From JAPOVO01 sp026708165 (GTDB lineage: Bacteria > Chloroflexota > UBA11872 > VXNJ01): DNA of 64,000 nt. Shown here one piece after another: positions 34,357 to 43,402 of this stretch (position 1 is the first letter of the stretch; the number at the start of each line of letters is the position of its first letter). The notes beneath the pieces are model-generated. The model was not told the origin of the DNA and ran no database searches. It saw only the letters and a program-made list of their open reading frames with translations. Both the position numbers and the translations under genes were made by a program. The DNA lies in NCBI GenBank assembly GCA_965208775.1, contig OZ242360.1:1054001-1118000 (forward strand), read 5' to 3'.

Positions 34357-35553
34357 TCACGCGGCTCTGCGCTGCTTCATATAGAAATCCATGTCGTCGA
34401 ACGCGTGATCGATCTCCTCGACCGTGTTGAAGTAGTGTGTCGAGACCCGGACCTCGCCGGCGAAATTATGCGAGATCCACGTGTTCCGTTCCTCTGCCAG
34501 ATATTTCCTCAGAGCGAACCCGTCCGCTCCCGGCACTTGAAACGAGACTAGGGCGCTGCCGGCCTCCCAGCAGGCGGGGCTGGATACGTGCCAGCCTCGT
34601 TCGATCGCCCGGTCCCTGGCGATGGCCGCCAGCGCGGCCATGCGTGATTGAATCGCGTCGAATCCCAGCCCTTCGATCCAGTCGATCGTTACGTCCATCG
34701 CGCCCAAAGTGGCGCGATCGCGCGTTCCGTATTCAAATCGCCGCGCCGCCTGCCTCAGCGTGGGTCCTCCGGCCCTGTCCCAGTCGAACGGAGTTTCTGT
34801 GCTGCCAACCCCCACGTGCCGCTGTGTGAGTAGTGGGAGACGTTCGCTCTTTGCGTAGAAAATCCCGGTGCCCCTCGGGCCGCACAGCCACTTGTGGCCG
34901 TTTCCGGCGTAGAAGTCCACATTGAGATCGCCGAGATCAACCGGAAACTGTCCCAGCGCCTGCGCGCCATCCAGCAGCACCAGAACTCCCGCGTCCGCCG
35001 CCAGTTCGCAAATCCGCTTGGCCGGCACTCGGCGGCCCTGATGGCGCTCCACGTGACTCAGTGCAATCAGACGGGTGCGGGTGGTGATTCCGTTGCGGAT
35101 GTTTGCCAGCGTTTCGTCGGGGTCGCTGCTGATCTCGAACCAGTTGAGCGATACCCTTCCGAGGTTTCGCTGATACGTCCACGGAAAGTTCATGGCGGGA
35201 TGTTCGTTCAGCGACAGCAGTACCTCGTCGCCGGGGTTGAAGTCGAGCGACGATGCTACCCAGTTCACCGCCTCCGTCGCGTTTTCCGCAAAACCAATCG
35301 TCGAGGACTCAACCCCCAGAAACTGGGCCACCCGCTCCCGCGCCGTCTCGATAAGCGCCCGCGAGACATCGATTGACGCCTGCCCCTTGGTCTCGCAATA
35401 AGTCGTCAATTCGATTAGCTTGTCCAGCACTGGTCGGGGAGCCAGCCCCTCGGTGCCGGTGTTGAGATACACCATGTCGTCGATGTTCGCGAAGCTGCGT
35501 CGGACCTCTTCCACGTCAATCGAGTCGAGATTCGGCGTCACGGCTCGTACCAT
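34357..35553 (-). CDS. Class V aminotransferase-fold PLP enzyme
   Basis: A 398-residue PLP enzyme of the cysteine desulfurase/isopenicillin-N-epimerase-like group. VYLNTGTEGLAPRPV is the N-terminal glycine-rich region, ENATEAVNWVASSL contacts PLP, VLLDGAQALGQFPVDL holds the PLP-binding Asp, and YAGNGHKWLCGPRGTG the Schiff-base Lys. There is no obvious desulfurase Cys loop, so epimerase, lyase or aminotransferase activity is equally possible. I use the ATG at 35553, preceded by AAGGAG; the longer frame to 35634 adds unconserved residues. Confidence 0.9.
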   Translation of the reverse strand: MVRAVTPNLDSIDVEEVRRSFANIDDMVYLNTGTEGLAPRPVLDKLIELTTYCETKGQASIDVSRALIETARERVAQFLGVESSTIGFAENATEAVNWVASSLDFNPGDEVLLSLNEHPAMNFPWTYQRNLGRVSLNWFEISSDPDETLANIRNGITTRTRLIALSHVERHQGRRVPAKRICELAADAGVLVLLDGAQALGQFPVDLGDLNVDFYAGNGHKWLCGPRGTGIFYAKSERLPLLTQRHVGVGSTETPFDWDRAGGPTLRQAARRFEYGTRDRATLGAMDVTIDWIEGLGFDAIQSRMAALAAIARDRAIERGWHVSSPACWEAGSALVSFQVPGADGFALRKYLAEERNTWISHNFAGEVRVSTHYFNTVEEIDHAFDDMDFYMKQRRAA

Positions 35554-35654
35554 CGCGATTGTGCTCCTTGGCCCGACTTCGGGTGCGGGAATTATATCGG
35601 CGAGGTCGACGCTTCCGGGACGCAGCCAACCCAAGCCCGGTACGGCGCGGAGGT

Positions 35655-37955
35655 TTACTCGTCGCTTGCGGGCGTTCCTCGGGCCAATTCAAGCGACTCG
35701 GAGGGAATAATGCCCGCCTCGACGGCCATGGAGCCGACATTCATCGTAGACACGTGTCCAGGTCCCGCGCCCCACCCGGTTTCGATCTTCCAGTGCTGAA
35801 ACGCTTGGTTTTCCGCTCTCAAAATAGCCACGTGTGGATGGTCCACGAACGCGACCGGCATACCGAAAATGCGGCGCCAGTTCGCTTCTCCAAGAAATCG
35901 GTTCTTGATAGCTGCATCGTTGTCCAGAATCGCAAGGTCCGGCTCTCCCGCCTCCGGGATTCCATGATTCTCCTCGAGCCATCCGTCGTGTCCCGCCTCA
36001 GAGAGCTTTTTTAGAATCGGAGCCGTCACCACAGCCCCTTGCTCCGGCGACCATTGCAATACGCCGCCGTGCACGGCCTGTGACACGAGACCATCCATTA
36101 TGAATCGACCCGAAAGAGCCGGGCCAAGCGCCAATTCACCGCCGAGCGCCGAATAACCGCTCCAGAGCGGAACGCCCGAAGCGTCGGTCATCCAATATCC
36201 GAGCTCGCCGTCGACCGGGAAGAACCGACCGTAGTCCGAAGTCCAGGCGCTGGAGGCGGAATCTACGTCGGCCCGCAATGCCGTTACGGTGTGGACTCCA
36301 TCGGCAACCTGCACCTTCGGCGTCACGGAGTCATACATCACGTCGATCAGTCCCGCCGCGACCGCACGGTCGTCAACCAGCACCACGGCATTGGACCAGT
36401 CATCAGGCACGAGCAGGGAAACCGAGCCGCCGTCCGGCGCCGTCGCGTTGATATCCATGGCAAGCCAGCCGTTCCCCGAACGCTGTGTGTACGACACGGC
36501 AACTCCGGATTGCTGATTTCGGATTGTCACGCTCCCGGAAAGTGACCCCAGCCTGCCGGCGATCTCGTACGCTCGTCCAGTTGTTTGGATGCCAAAAAGC
36601 CCCCGCACCACGGCTTGTCCCAGCGTCCCTGCAGCGCCTCCGAACTCCAGACTTCCCTGGTCCGTGCCCGTAGGAATATGAAACCACTCCGGCACCAGGC
36701 CCGAGGCGCTCCAATGTCTGGCCGCCTCCAACAGGTGAGCCAGCGCCATGCCAGAGGCCCCGCGTTCGAATTCTCCAAGAATCTGCACCCCGGCCCACCA
36801 GTCCCAAACTCCTCCGTTTTGGTAGTTGGCCGGTCCCATGTTGGGATGGTTGAACGTGCCGTCCGGGTAGGGCGGCCAGAGACTCAGTCCCGCGCGTCGC
36901 GTTCCGGCCACACGAGCCGCTTCCTCCAGCTTCTCCAGGATCGAACGTGCCTGAGCTTCCACTGCAAGGCCGGTCTGCACCGCCACGGCGTTGCCGAACG
37001 AGACTATGGCGCTCTCGTCAAAACTGTGATGGAGGGGCGACAGGTGCTTGTGTATCAGATAACGGCCCAGTGAGTAGCTCCATAGATGCTCATCGGTCGA
37101 AGCCCGAATCTCGCCCTGGACCGACGAATATCGCGAAGCGGCTTCCTCGTCCCCGGCGGCCGTATTCATCTCGACGAGCTGACCTAGAGCCCGGAACGTA
37201 AGCGCCTGATCGAAAATCGAGGCGGTCACGGCGTCGCCGGGCAACAGGTCGGTGGGGAATTGACCGCCTTCCAGCTTTACGTCTCCCCAGTCCGACGTGT
37301 GAGCTCGATAAATCAGCCCGGTCTCACTGTCCCGCCGAGCCCTCAGCACATATTCCACCGAATCGTTGAGACGCGCCAGGACCGTCTTGTCTCCGACATA
37401 GGTCCCAAGCCAGTCGGCACCGCCGCCCATTCGGAAATGCTGGTAGGCGATTTCGATTACGCTGGTCTCTTCGTCGGATACCGCCGTCGCCTTGTCCAAC
37501 TCGCCCGCCGGCGACACCGTAGCCGCCACCGCGCCGCGAGTCTCCTCGCTTCGGTTGAAGACATCCTGGGTCCACAGGAACTCTTCGACAGGCGTCCGCT
37601 GAAACGCCGGGTCGAACGTGTAGCCTATGAACTCCGAAATTGTCGCCAGGTCACGCGCGAACACCTGCGGATACAGCTTGCCTGCGTTGATCCCATAGAC
37701 TTGGCCGAGCCGTCCCTTGAAAGCGTTCACGTTGAACGAAAGGACGTTGCTGATTCTGTCCACCATCCCCTGTATTTCCGGGTGCGACACCACGTGCCAA
37801 TCGAACGGCTGAGCGGTGGTTGCAATCGACGGGGCGGGAGGTGGTTCGTTGGCGCCGGCGATGCTCGGTACGAACATGCCGGAAAAGAGGCTGGCGCTTG
37901 CCGCTATCAGCGACCGGCGCGAGAGGCTTCTGGACAGCCCCGGAACTCTACTCAA
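35655..37955 (-). CDS. Tat-exported six-hairpin glycosidase-like protein
   Basis: A 766-residue exported protein. LSRRSLIAASASLF near the start is a twin-arginine signal, followed by an AGA cleavage site near 33. Residues ~55-450 look like an (alpha/alpha)6 six-hairpin glycoside hydrolase, with Trp/Asp-rich motifs WTQDVFNR, DWGDVKLEGGQFPTDL and NYQNGGVWDWWAGVQ. A beta-sandwich follows at ~450-565. The C-terminal part has an LGFP-like wall-associated repeat (ALGGELALGPALSGRF...) common in Chloroflexota. The exact GH family is not assigned. TTG start at 37955. It is a likely glycan-trimming enzyme of the surrounding island. Confidence 0.8.
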   Translation of the reverse strand: MSRVPGLSRSLSRRSLIAASASLFSGMFVPSIAGANEPPPAPSIATTAQPFDWHVVSHPEIQGMVDRISNVLSFNVNAFKGRLGQVYGINAGKLYPQVFARDLATISEFIGYTFDPAFQRTPVEEFLWTQDVFNRSEETRGAVAATVSPAGELDKATAVSDEETSVIEIAYQHFRMGGGADWLGTYVGDKTVLARLNDSVEYVLRARRDSETGLIYRAHTSDWGDVKLEGGQFPTDLLPGDAVTASIFDQALTFRALGQLVEMNTAAGDEEAASRYSSVQGEIRASTDEHLWSYSLGRYLIHKHLSPLHHSFDESAIVSFGNAVAVQTGLAVEAQARSILEKLEEAARVAGTRRAGLSLWPPYPDGTFNHPNMGPANYQNGGVWDWWAGVQILGEFERGASGMALAHLLEAARHWSASGLVPEWFHIPTGTDQGSLEFGGAAGTLGQAVVRGLFGIQTTGRAYEIAGRLGSLSGSVTIRNQQSGVAVSYTQRSGNGWLAMDINATAPDGGSVSLLVPDDWSNAVVLVDDRAVAAGLIDVMYDSVTPKVQVADGVHTVTALRADVDSASSAWTSDYGRFFPVDGELGYWMTDASGVPLWSGYSALGGELALGPALSGRFIMDGLVSQAVHGGVLQWSPEQGAVVTAPILKKLSEAGHDGWLEENHGIPEAGEPDLAILDNDAAIKNRFLGEANWRRIFGMPVAFVDHPHVAILRAENQAFQHWKIETGWGAGPGHVSTMNVGSMAVEAGIIPSESLELARGTPASDE

Positions 37956-38275
37956 TTATGTAAACAGACAATCTCACCGGTGAATTGTATTGTTAGCGTC
38001 CATTAAGCGAAACCCCCAGACCGATTCGTCTTTTGGGACAGTCCGGTTCGCTTCCCGAACAATGAGCGCGGTCGGTTTCTCAGTCCGACCAACGCGTAAT
38101 CAGAGATTATGCGGATCAGGATGGGTTCGGCAATCGTGCTCTCGTAAACTCTGCCGGCCTCGTCGGTTCTGAAGAAAGTTAAGGACTGGTGCAAGTCCGC
38201 GATCTTGACCATTCTCGAGCCGAAGGGTTCAGAGGGGACTGCATCGGACGGCGTCGTGGCCGGAAGGTTCCTGCT
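37956..38275. other. Gene-free gap with one weak 69-codon frame
   Basis: A 69-codon minus-strand frame (38003-38212, MVKIADLHQSLTFFRTDEAG...) is open but has no recognisable domain and no clear ribosome site. Nothing else is supported in this 320-base stretch, which must hold the promoter of the Tat-exported gene. Confidence 0.4.
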
Positions 38276-39883
38276 TCAGGGTGAAGGGCAGGTTGTCTTC
38301 GGAGCACTGCCAAGATGGCGGATCATGCCGTCTCGTTTGTTGAGCAGAAATATCTGGCCGTCGGGGCCGGTGCCAAACCGCAGGTCCGCGCGCGGGATCT
38401 CGGACAGCCCCTGCTGACGTCTGCTTTCCTGCACCAACTTAAGTAGCGTCTTCGTCTCACCTTCGTGATTGAACAACACCCGTCGGATTTGATCCTGCCC
38501 ACCGTCGTGCGGCCGGTCGATGTGTACGTAGAACACCTCCCCGCCGACGATATCGCCAAACAGCAGCTTGTCCTTGAGTTCCGGGATCGCGTCTCCCCGG
38601 TATGCGACGATCCCGGTGACGGCAACCGCGGCTTTCAGCAGCGGGTCACTGTGGTCGAACTCGACAATCGGATACGTGATACCGGGTTCGCCGCGTGGAT
38701 CGCCGATATCGACCGGATAGTAAATACCATCGACTATCGGCTCTGGGTGAGTCCGGAAGCTTCCCTCCCAACGGTTCCAGCCCAGGTTGGCGCCCGCCGA
38801 GACAATGCTGATCTCGTCTATGACGTCTGCGCCAATGTCCGTCACATATAGATTGCCGGTCTGGGAGTCCCAGCCGAAGCGCTGGGGGTTACGCATTCCA
38901 TAGGCGTAGATTTCGCCAAGCCGGCCGGGCTTGCCGGCAAACGGGTTGTCCTCCGGGATGCCGTACCGGCCGTTGGCGCTGTTCGAGCCCAGTGGATCGA
39001 TGCGCAGGATCTTGCCGTAGATAAAACTGAGGTTTTGGGCGTGGCCGTACGGAGCGCCAGGCAAACCTCCGTCGCCCGTGCCGACATACAGCATGCCGAA
39101 GTCGGGTTCTCCCGGGACGGCAAGCGGATTGAAGGCGACTTGCCCGCTGTTGTGCCATCTGTGCGGTTGCTGGATGCGGAGAAGTTCTCGTGGCGGACCG
39201 CCGTCGTAGACCGCGGCGGCGGGGTCCGAAGCTGTCCACTCCAGCAGGATCGTGTCAAAGTGGTCTTGGGTCTCATTCCAGGGCTTGAAGTCCGCCTCTG
39301 GGGCTTTGTTGCTGGTCTCCAAAAACGTGTAAAACTTCCCGAATCCCGGCGCCCCGCGCTGATTGAACTGAGGATGAAAGGCGAAGCTTGCGAATCCGAA
39401 GTCGCGGGCTTCGTGGCTCACGTCGAGGTTGAGATTCCACTTGGGATCGCTGAGATCGATATACAGTCTCACGGTCCGGCCGTCATAGCTGACGCCGTGG
39501 AGCGGGCCGCGAAGGTCGTTCACGAACAGGCGGCACGTGCCGGGCTCGTCGACGAGCAGCATCATCAAGGCTGGCCCGCGATCCCGCTCGTCGCCGGACT
39601 CCGCATCCCCCGAATCAGGCAAGCGTGCGAAGTCGGTTATGGCCACCTCGATCACGCCGACCGTTTGTGCGATGCGATCAGGCAACGGATCCATGGACAA
39701 GCCCGGAGGCAGTGTGGGTGTGGGGATCGCCGCCGGTGTGGAAGTCGCCACGGCCGTGGGTGTCGGTTCCCGAACCTGAACGTCGTCGCACGACCACAGA
39801 AGAGCAACTGCCAGGCACGTCAGGCAAAGCGTGGCGCCAACGGTGGTTTGCCGCCCACTACGGCGCGACCAGGCTGACTTCAA
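38276..39883 (-). CDS. PQQ-type aldose sugar dehydrogenase-like lipoprotein
   Basis: A 535-residue six-bladed propeller of the glucose/sorbosone dehydrogenase (YliI/Asd) family, which oxidises aldoses with PQQ outside the membrane. The N-terminal signal ends LLWSC (lipobox, Cys32), then a Thr/Pro linker. Motifs are GFASFAFHPQFNQRGAPGFG, QPHRWHNSGQVAFNP, YVGTGDGGLPGAPYGHAQN, GKILRIDPLGSN, YGMRNPQRFGWDSQTGNLYV and DIGADVIDEIS, covering the PQQ- and Ca-binding blades. It lies among glycan genes, but PQQ synthesis genes are not in the window. Confidence 0.9.
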   Translation of the reverse strand: MKSAWSRRSGRQTTVGATLCLTCLAVALLWSCDDVQVREPTPTAVATSTPAAIPTPTLPPGLSMDPLPDRIAQTVGVIEVAITDFARLPDSGDAESGDERDRGPALMMLLVDEPGTCRLFVNDLRGPLHGVSYDGRTVRLYIDLSDPKWNLNLDVSHEARDFGFASFAFHPQFNQRGAPGFGKFYTFLETSNKAPEADFKPWNETQDHFDTILLEWTASDPAAAVYDGGPPRELLRIQQPHRWHNSGQVAFNPLAVPGEPDFGMLYVGTGDGGLPGAPYGHAQNLSFIYGKILRIDPLGSNSANGRYGIPEDNPFAGKPGRLGEIYAYGMRNPQRFGWDSQTGNLYVTDIGADVIDEISIVSAGANLGWNRWEGSFRTHPEPIVDGIYYPVDIGDPRGEPGITYPIVEFDHSDPLLKAAVAVTGIVAYRGDAIPELKDKLLFGDIVGGEVFYVHIDRPHDGGQDQIRRVLFNHEGETKTLLKLVQESRRQQGLSEIPRADLRFGTGPDGQIFLLNKRDGMIRHLGSAPKTTCPSP

Positions 39884-40108
39884 AATACCAACGTTTAGCT
39901 ACAGGTTATAGAGCAGAAGGAGCCGTCAGAAGTCTACCCGGCCCCACCTGCCACGGACCCGCGTCCAGGGGGACGCGGGCGGTCAGGAGACCAGGGATAT
40001 GACTGTCGTCCCGCGGCTGCTCCTCTCGCAGGCGCAGCTCGCTGCGCCAGTGGGCGAGGGATTGCGAGCCGGAGAGGTCGGCCTGAAGCGCAAATGGCCT
40101 CACTTCCA

Positions 40109-41671
40109 TCATTTCAGACGGTACAACGTGTATCCTGGCGACATCTCATCCAGGACCTCGTACTCCGTGTCCACGAAGTCGAAGAAACGCTTGAAGGCGT
40201 CCGGGTCGTGCAGGTACCTCTTGTCGGTGGGTCGCCAGTCTCTACGCGCCACCGGGTCCAGCGGCGATAACCGCCAGTTCCCGGTGTCCACGATGATCGC
40301 CGGCCTGTTTTCAATGACGTCGTCAATGAACTCGTTTCGATTTGTCTGATTCGCATATCCGGGTTTGACCAACGGGTATTGATAAAAGAACCGCGTAGGC
40401 GCGTCTCTTTTCGATTGGGAATATATCTGCGACTCGGCTCCCCATACCAGAATCGAGTCGTCCGCATCAGTCTCCTCTCTGATGCGATCGGCAAGGAGCC
40501 GGTCGTCGACCGATATGGTCATTTCCTCCACGTGAGCATATTTATCGACCAGCCCGGTTACACGCTGGTAGGGGACCAGGTAATACAGCACCCAAAGCAA
40601 CAGTGCGACCGAGACTAGGGTGGGTGCTACCAGTCGTTGCTCCGTCAAAAATCGCACCAGAAACGCCATCAACACCGTGGCGACCGGGAGGATTGCGAGG
40701 TAATAGTGCCCCCACGGAAAACCGGACAGCGCGATCAACGCAACCTCGATCGGACCAAGAACCACGGCCAGCGGCAGCAGATGCTCGAAGGCCTTTGATC
40801 TCGATCTCCCCGACAGCCAATACCAGAGTCCCGCAACCCACGCCGCCGCCAGCGGCAGCGAGATGATTACCAGTCTCCTCCTCATCTGTCCCAGCACCTC
40901 TACTCTGTCCCCGAGCGAGGCATCGACGTAAGCGAAGTTGTACACAATCACGGCGTCCCAGAGCGCGCTCCACGCGCCCAGGATCGCGAACGCAACGGAA
41001 ACTGCGGCGAGGACCGCCACCCCTCCCACGGTGGACCACACGATCCACCTCAAGGCAACGTCTCTGCGAATCAACCAGTACAGGCCTATCGCCAGCCACA
41101 CGCCTATGAGGTTGCCCCTCAGAAGAAAGGCGCCGCCCCCCAAAGCGCCGATCGCCAAAGCAAGACCTACCCCCTTCCCGTTCCCTCCGGTCAGTTTCAG
41201 AAAGAGGAACAGCGCGACAAACTGGAAGAGCAGAGCGTAATGCTCCGTGAGATTTGCGTCGCCGCTGAGTTTCCTGACATAGATCAGGAAGATTGCAACT
41301 GAAAGGAACCCGGCGGTCGCTCCAAAGGCCTCTCGTCCTGTTTTGAATGCGAACCACGTCGTGACAACGAGAACTACCCCGCCCACCAGCCAGACACCGG
41401 GAATTCCGGCAATCAGAAGACCGACCGCATAGATCAGATAGATCAGCGGTCCCTTGTGGTCCCAGCGATCGAGATAAGGTGTCTCGCCGTCTAGCAGTCC
41501 CTCCGTAACGTAGATGAAGACACTCTGATCTCTCGTGGGAGTGCCGATCGTTGAGTCGATCGCCACCACCAGAAGCACGGCTATGGCAGCCGCCCAAACC
41601 GGCAGGAGCGCGGATTCTGCTCTGTAGCCGGGTAGTCTGCTGGTCAATGCTCTGAACAAAAGCGCTCCCAA
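40109..41671 (-). CDS. GT39-like (GT-C) membrane glycosyltransferase
   Basis: A 520-residue protein with about 11 helices. The first loop holds TPTRDQSVFIYVTEGLLDGE and YLDRWDHKGPLIYL (about 45-78). Asp in RDQ and the DHKGP motif are typical of dolichyl/undecaprenyl-phosphate-sugar mannosyltransferase-like enzymes (GT39, ArnT-like). A C-terminal soluble region (about 390-520) follows the last helix, with ILVWGAESQIYSQSKRDAPT and YEVLDEMSPGYTLYRLK. It would transfer a sugar from a polyprenyl-phosphate donor outside the membrane. TTG start at 41671. Divergent from A3. Confidence 0.88.
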   Translation of the reverse strand: MGALLFRALTSRLPGYRAESALLPVWAAAIAVLLVVAIDSTIGTPTRDQSVFIYVTEGLLDGETPYLDRWDHKGPLIYLIYAVGLLIAGIPGVWLVGGVVLVVTTWFAFKTGREAFGATAGFLSVAIFLIYVRKLSGDANLTEHYALLFQFVALFLFLKLTGGNGKGVGLALAIGALGGGAFLLRGNLIGVWLAIGLYWLIRRDVALRWIVWSTVGGVAVLAAVSVAFAILGAWSALWDAVIVYNFAYVDASLGDRVEVLGQMRRRLVIISLPLAAAWVAGLWYWLSGRSRSKAFEHLLPLAVVLGPIEVALIALSGFPWGHYYLAILPVATVLMAFLVRFLTEQRLVAPTLVSVALLLWVLYYLVPYQRVTGLVDKYAHVEEMTISVDDRLLADRIREETDADDSILVWGAESQIYSQSKRDAPTRFFYQYPLVKPGYANQTNRNEFIDDVIENRPAIIVDTGNWRLSPLDPVARRDWRPTDKRYLHDPDAFKRFFDFVDTEYEVLDEMSPGYTLYRLK

Positions 41672-41895
41672 TCTTCGGATTGCCCTGCATGTTAGCTGAG
41701 CGAGCTTCGGAGAAAGTTCGGAAGATATTTGTGCCTGTGGGACCGGCGGCCTGTGGCGGTAAGCAGCCCTGATTCACGCGCTGCGGATCAACTCCTCCGA
41801 GACCGTCTGGCTATCCTATTTCAGGTCTGCGAATAGGCTGGCGGCTGACCGGCGTATGGATGGAGCCCTAACTGATTTGACTGCTTCGCAACGGA

Positions 41896-43304
41896 ATGAT
41901 CGGTAGTCGAGCGTGGCGGCGGGCTGAACCCGTTGGCCGGTTGCTGCTCTTGGGCGCCGTAGTGTTCTGGTGGGGCGCGATCGTCCTGCCGCAGCTCTTC
42001 AGCATGGCGTTTCCCGATCTGCTGTCCTGGACCACCCTTCCGCGGCAACTCAACCCGGATATCGAGGGAACGCTGGCGAACGCCGTGTCCGCCCTCTCTT
42101 TGGCCGTCGTCGCATTCCTGGCGCTCGGAAATACCGTTCGCGAGTTCAGAATTCAAAACGCCCGAAAAAACTGGACTGCCATCGGTAGTTGGGCGGTACT
42201 CGCCGTGACGGCGGTCTATCTGACCGTGGATGAAACTTTCGACCCTAGAACCATGTCAATCTTCGACCGCCTGGGCCAAACCCCGTTAAGTGAGGCCTAC
42301 GAGAACGATCTTTGGATCGTTGTGTTTGGCCCGCTGATTGTTGCGTTCGTTGCCGCGATGGGAATCTTCGTCCTGAGGGGACCGTTGTATCGGAGGGTGC
42401 GAATTCTGTTCATCCTGGGCTTTATCGCCTGGTTGCTCGCTATCGCGCATGACTTGTTTCACGAGCCGCTATTCGAAGACTTGGTTCCCATCAAGACGAT
42501 AGGGCGCTTGCTCGAGGAGACGCTCGAGTTCAGCGGAGCTCTGCTGATCGGACTGGGCGCGGCAATCTCCTTGTGGGGCAGGCCGGAACCGGCATCGGAC
42601 ACTTGGTCGCGACACAAGTTCGTGATCGGCGCCGCCGCCATCTTCGCCTGCATTGTCGCCTTCGGCGTCCTGGCCCCTCGTCTCTACAAATGGCCCCTGG
42701 CCGACGCTCGCGCCGACACCCTTGCAGGCGCCTTTCAAATGGTCCTGCACGACGAGCACTCCATCGTCCAGGAGCTGGGCGTGCTTCCCGCGCCTCCCTC
42801 TCGCGTGGATCTCCGCATTGCAAACCGATCTGCTTCCAACCGCCCAGGCGTCTTGGCATGGCGTTTGATCGAGCCGGAAGAAGGAATCTCTGGGAAAACA
42901 CTCCGCGAGGGACGCAAGGAGATCCCCTCCAGGGATCACCTGGACTGGGAAACCATCGACGTCGCTCCGCATGTCCAGTCTGGAGGCCGCCCTTTCGCCT
43001 TGCAGCTGATAGCCGATGTAGGCCCCGATGCCCATCTACGGATCGGCGCGACAAAGACAGACCGGTACGGGGAAGGCGGCTCTGGGTTGACGGCGCGCTC
43101 GGCTGGCCGGACCAGAACATCGAGTTCGTAGCCTACAGCGCGCCGGAACTGACGCGCGGCAAGCTCTTGGCGATGTGGCACGCCTTCACGTCCTACTGGC
43201 GCTGGCCCCTGCTGTTTGCGGATATCGCTATCGTCTTGACGCTAATTGCGTTCACCTCGACTCTGCTCGTAACCGCCGCCCTGCCGCGGCGCGCCTTGCG
43301 CTGA
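41896..43304 (+). pseudogene. Polytopic membrane protein family A copy 3 (A3), frameshifted
   Basis: From ATG 41896 the sequence follows the family A plan (RLLLLGAVVFWWGAIVLPQL, LLEETLEFSGALLIGLGAAI, then ectodomain) up to LRIGATKTDRYGEGG. There, near 43074-43081, one base is missing relative to A1, and the normal continuation LWVDGALGWPDQNIEFVAYS is read one frame over. That frame keeps the last helix to LLVTAALPRRALR and stops at 43304. In the first frame the protein ends at 43131 with unrelated residues. Only this one lesion is seen, so it may be a recent mutation or an assembly error. The membrane part and most of the ectodomain are intact. Confidence 0.8.
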
Positions 43305-43317
43305 CGGGGCGGTAGAG

Positions 43318-43388
43318 ATGACTGTCGATCTCTTAAGCGCGGCTTGCCAACCGGTCCCTCGCCGGATGAACTTCAGACGCCCTCGATC
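43318..43388. pseudogene. Junction of two gene remnants (family B start and sulfatase ectodomain)
   Basis: Plus strand: 13 bases after the A3 stop comes ATGACTGTCGAT, the start of family B genes in the same place as in A1-B1 (14-base gap), and then similarity ends. Minus strand: 43388-43331 encodes DRGRLKFIRRGTGWQAALKR, matching DRGPLAYELIWRGTGWRAAL of the neighbouring sulfatase-fold gene. The two meet at a shared TCGATC. This looks like a deletion or rearrangement scar. Confidence 0.6.
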
Positions 43389-43402
43389 ACAACGCATATG
43401 AC

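Noticed and set aside
34357..35553. PLP enzyme considered as a selenocysteine lyase or cysteine desulfurase linked to selD
   Set aside because: No catalytic Cys loop was seen and selD is 16 kb away; the fold alone does not decide the reaction.
39035..39877. 280-codon plus-strand open frame opposite the sugar dehydrogenase gene
   Set aside because: Antisense shadow in a GC-rich gene; the minus-strand protein has clear family motifs throughout.
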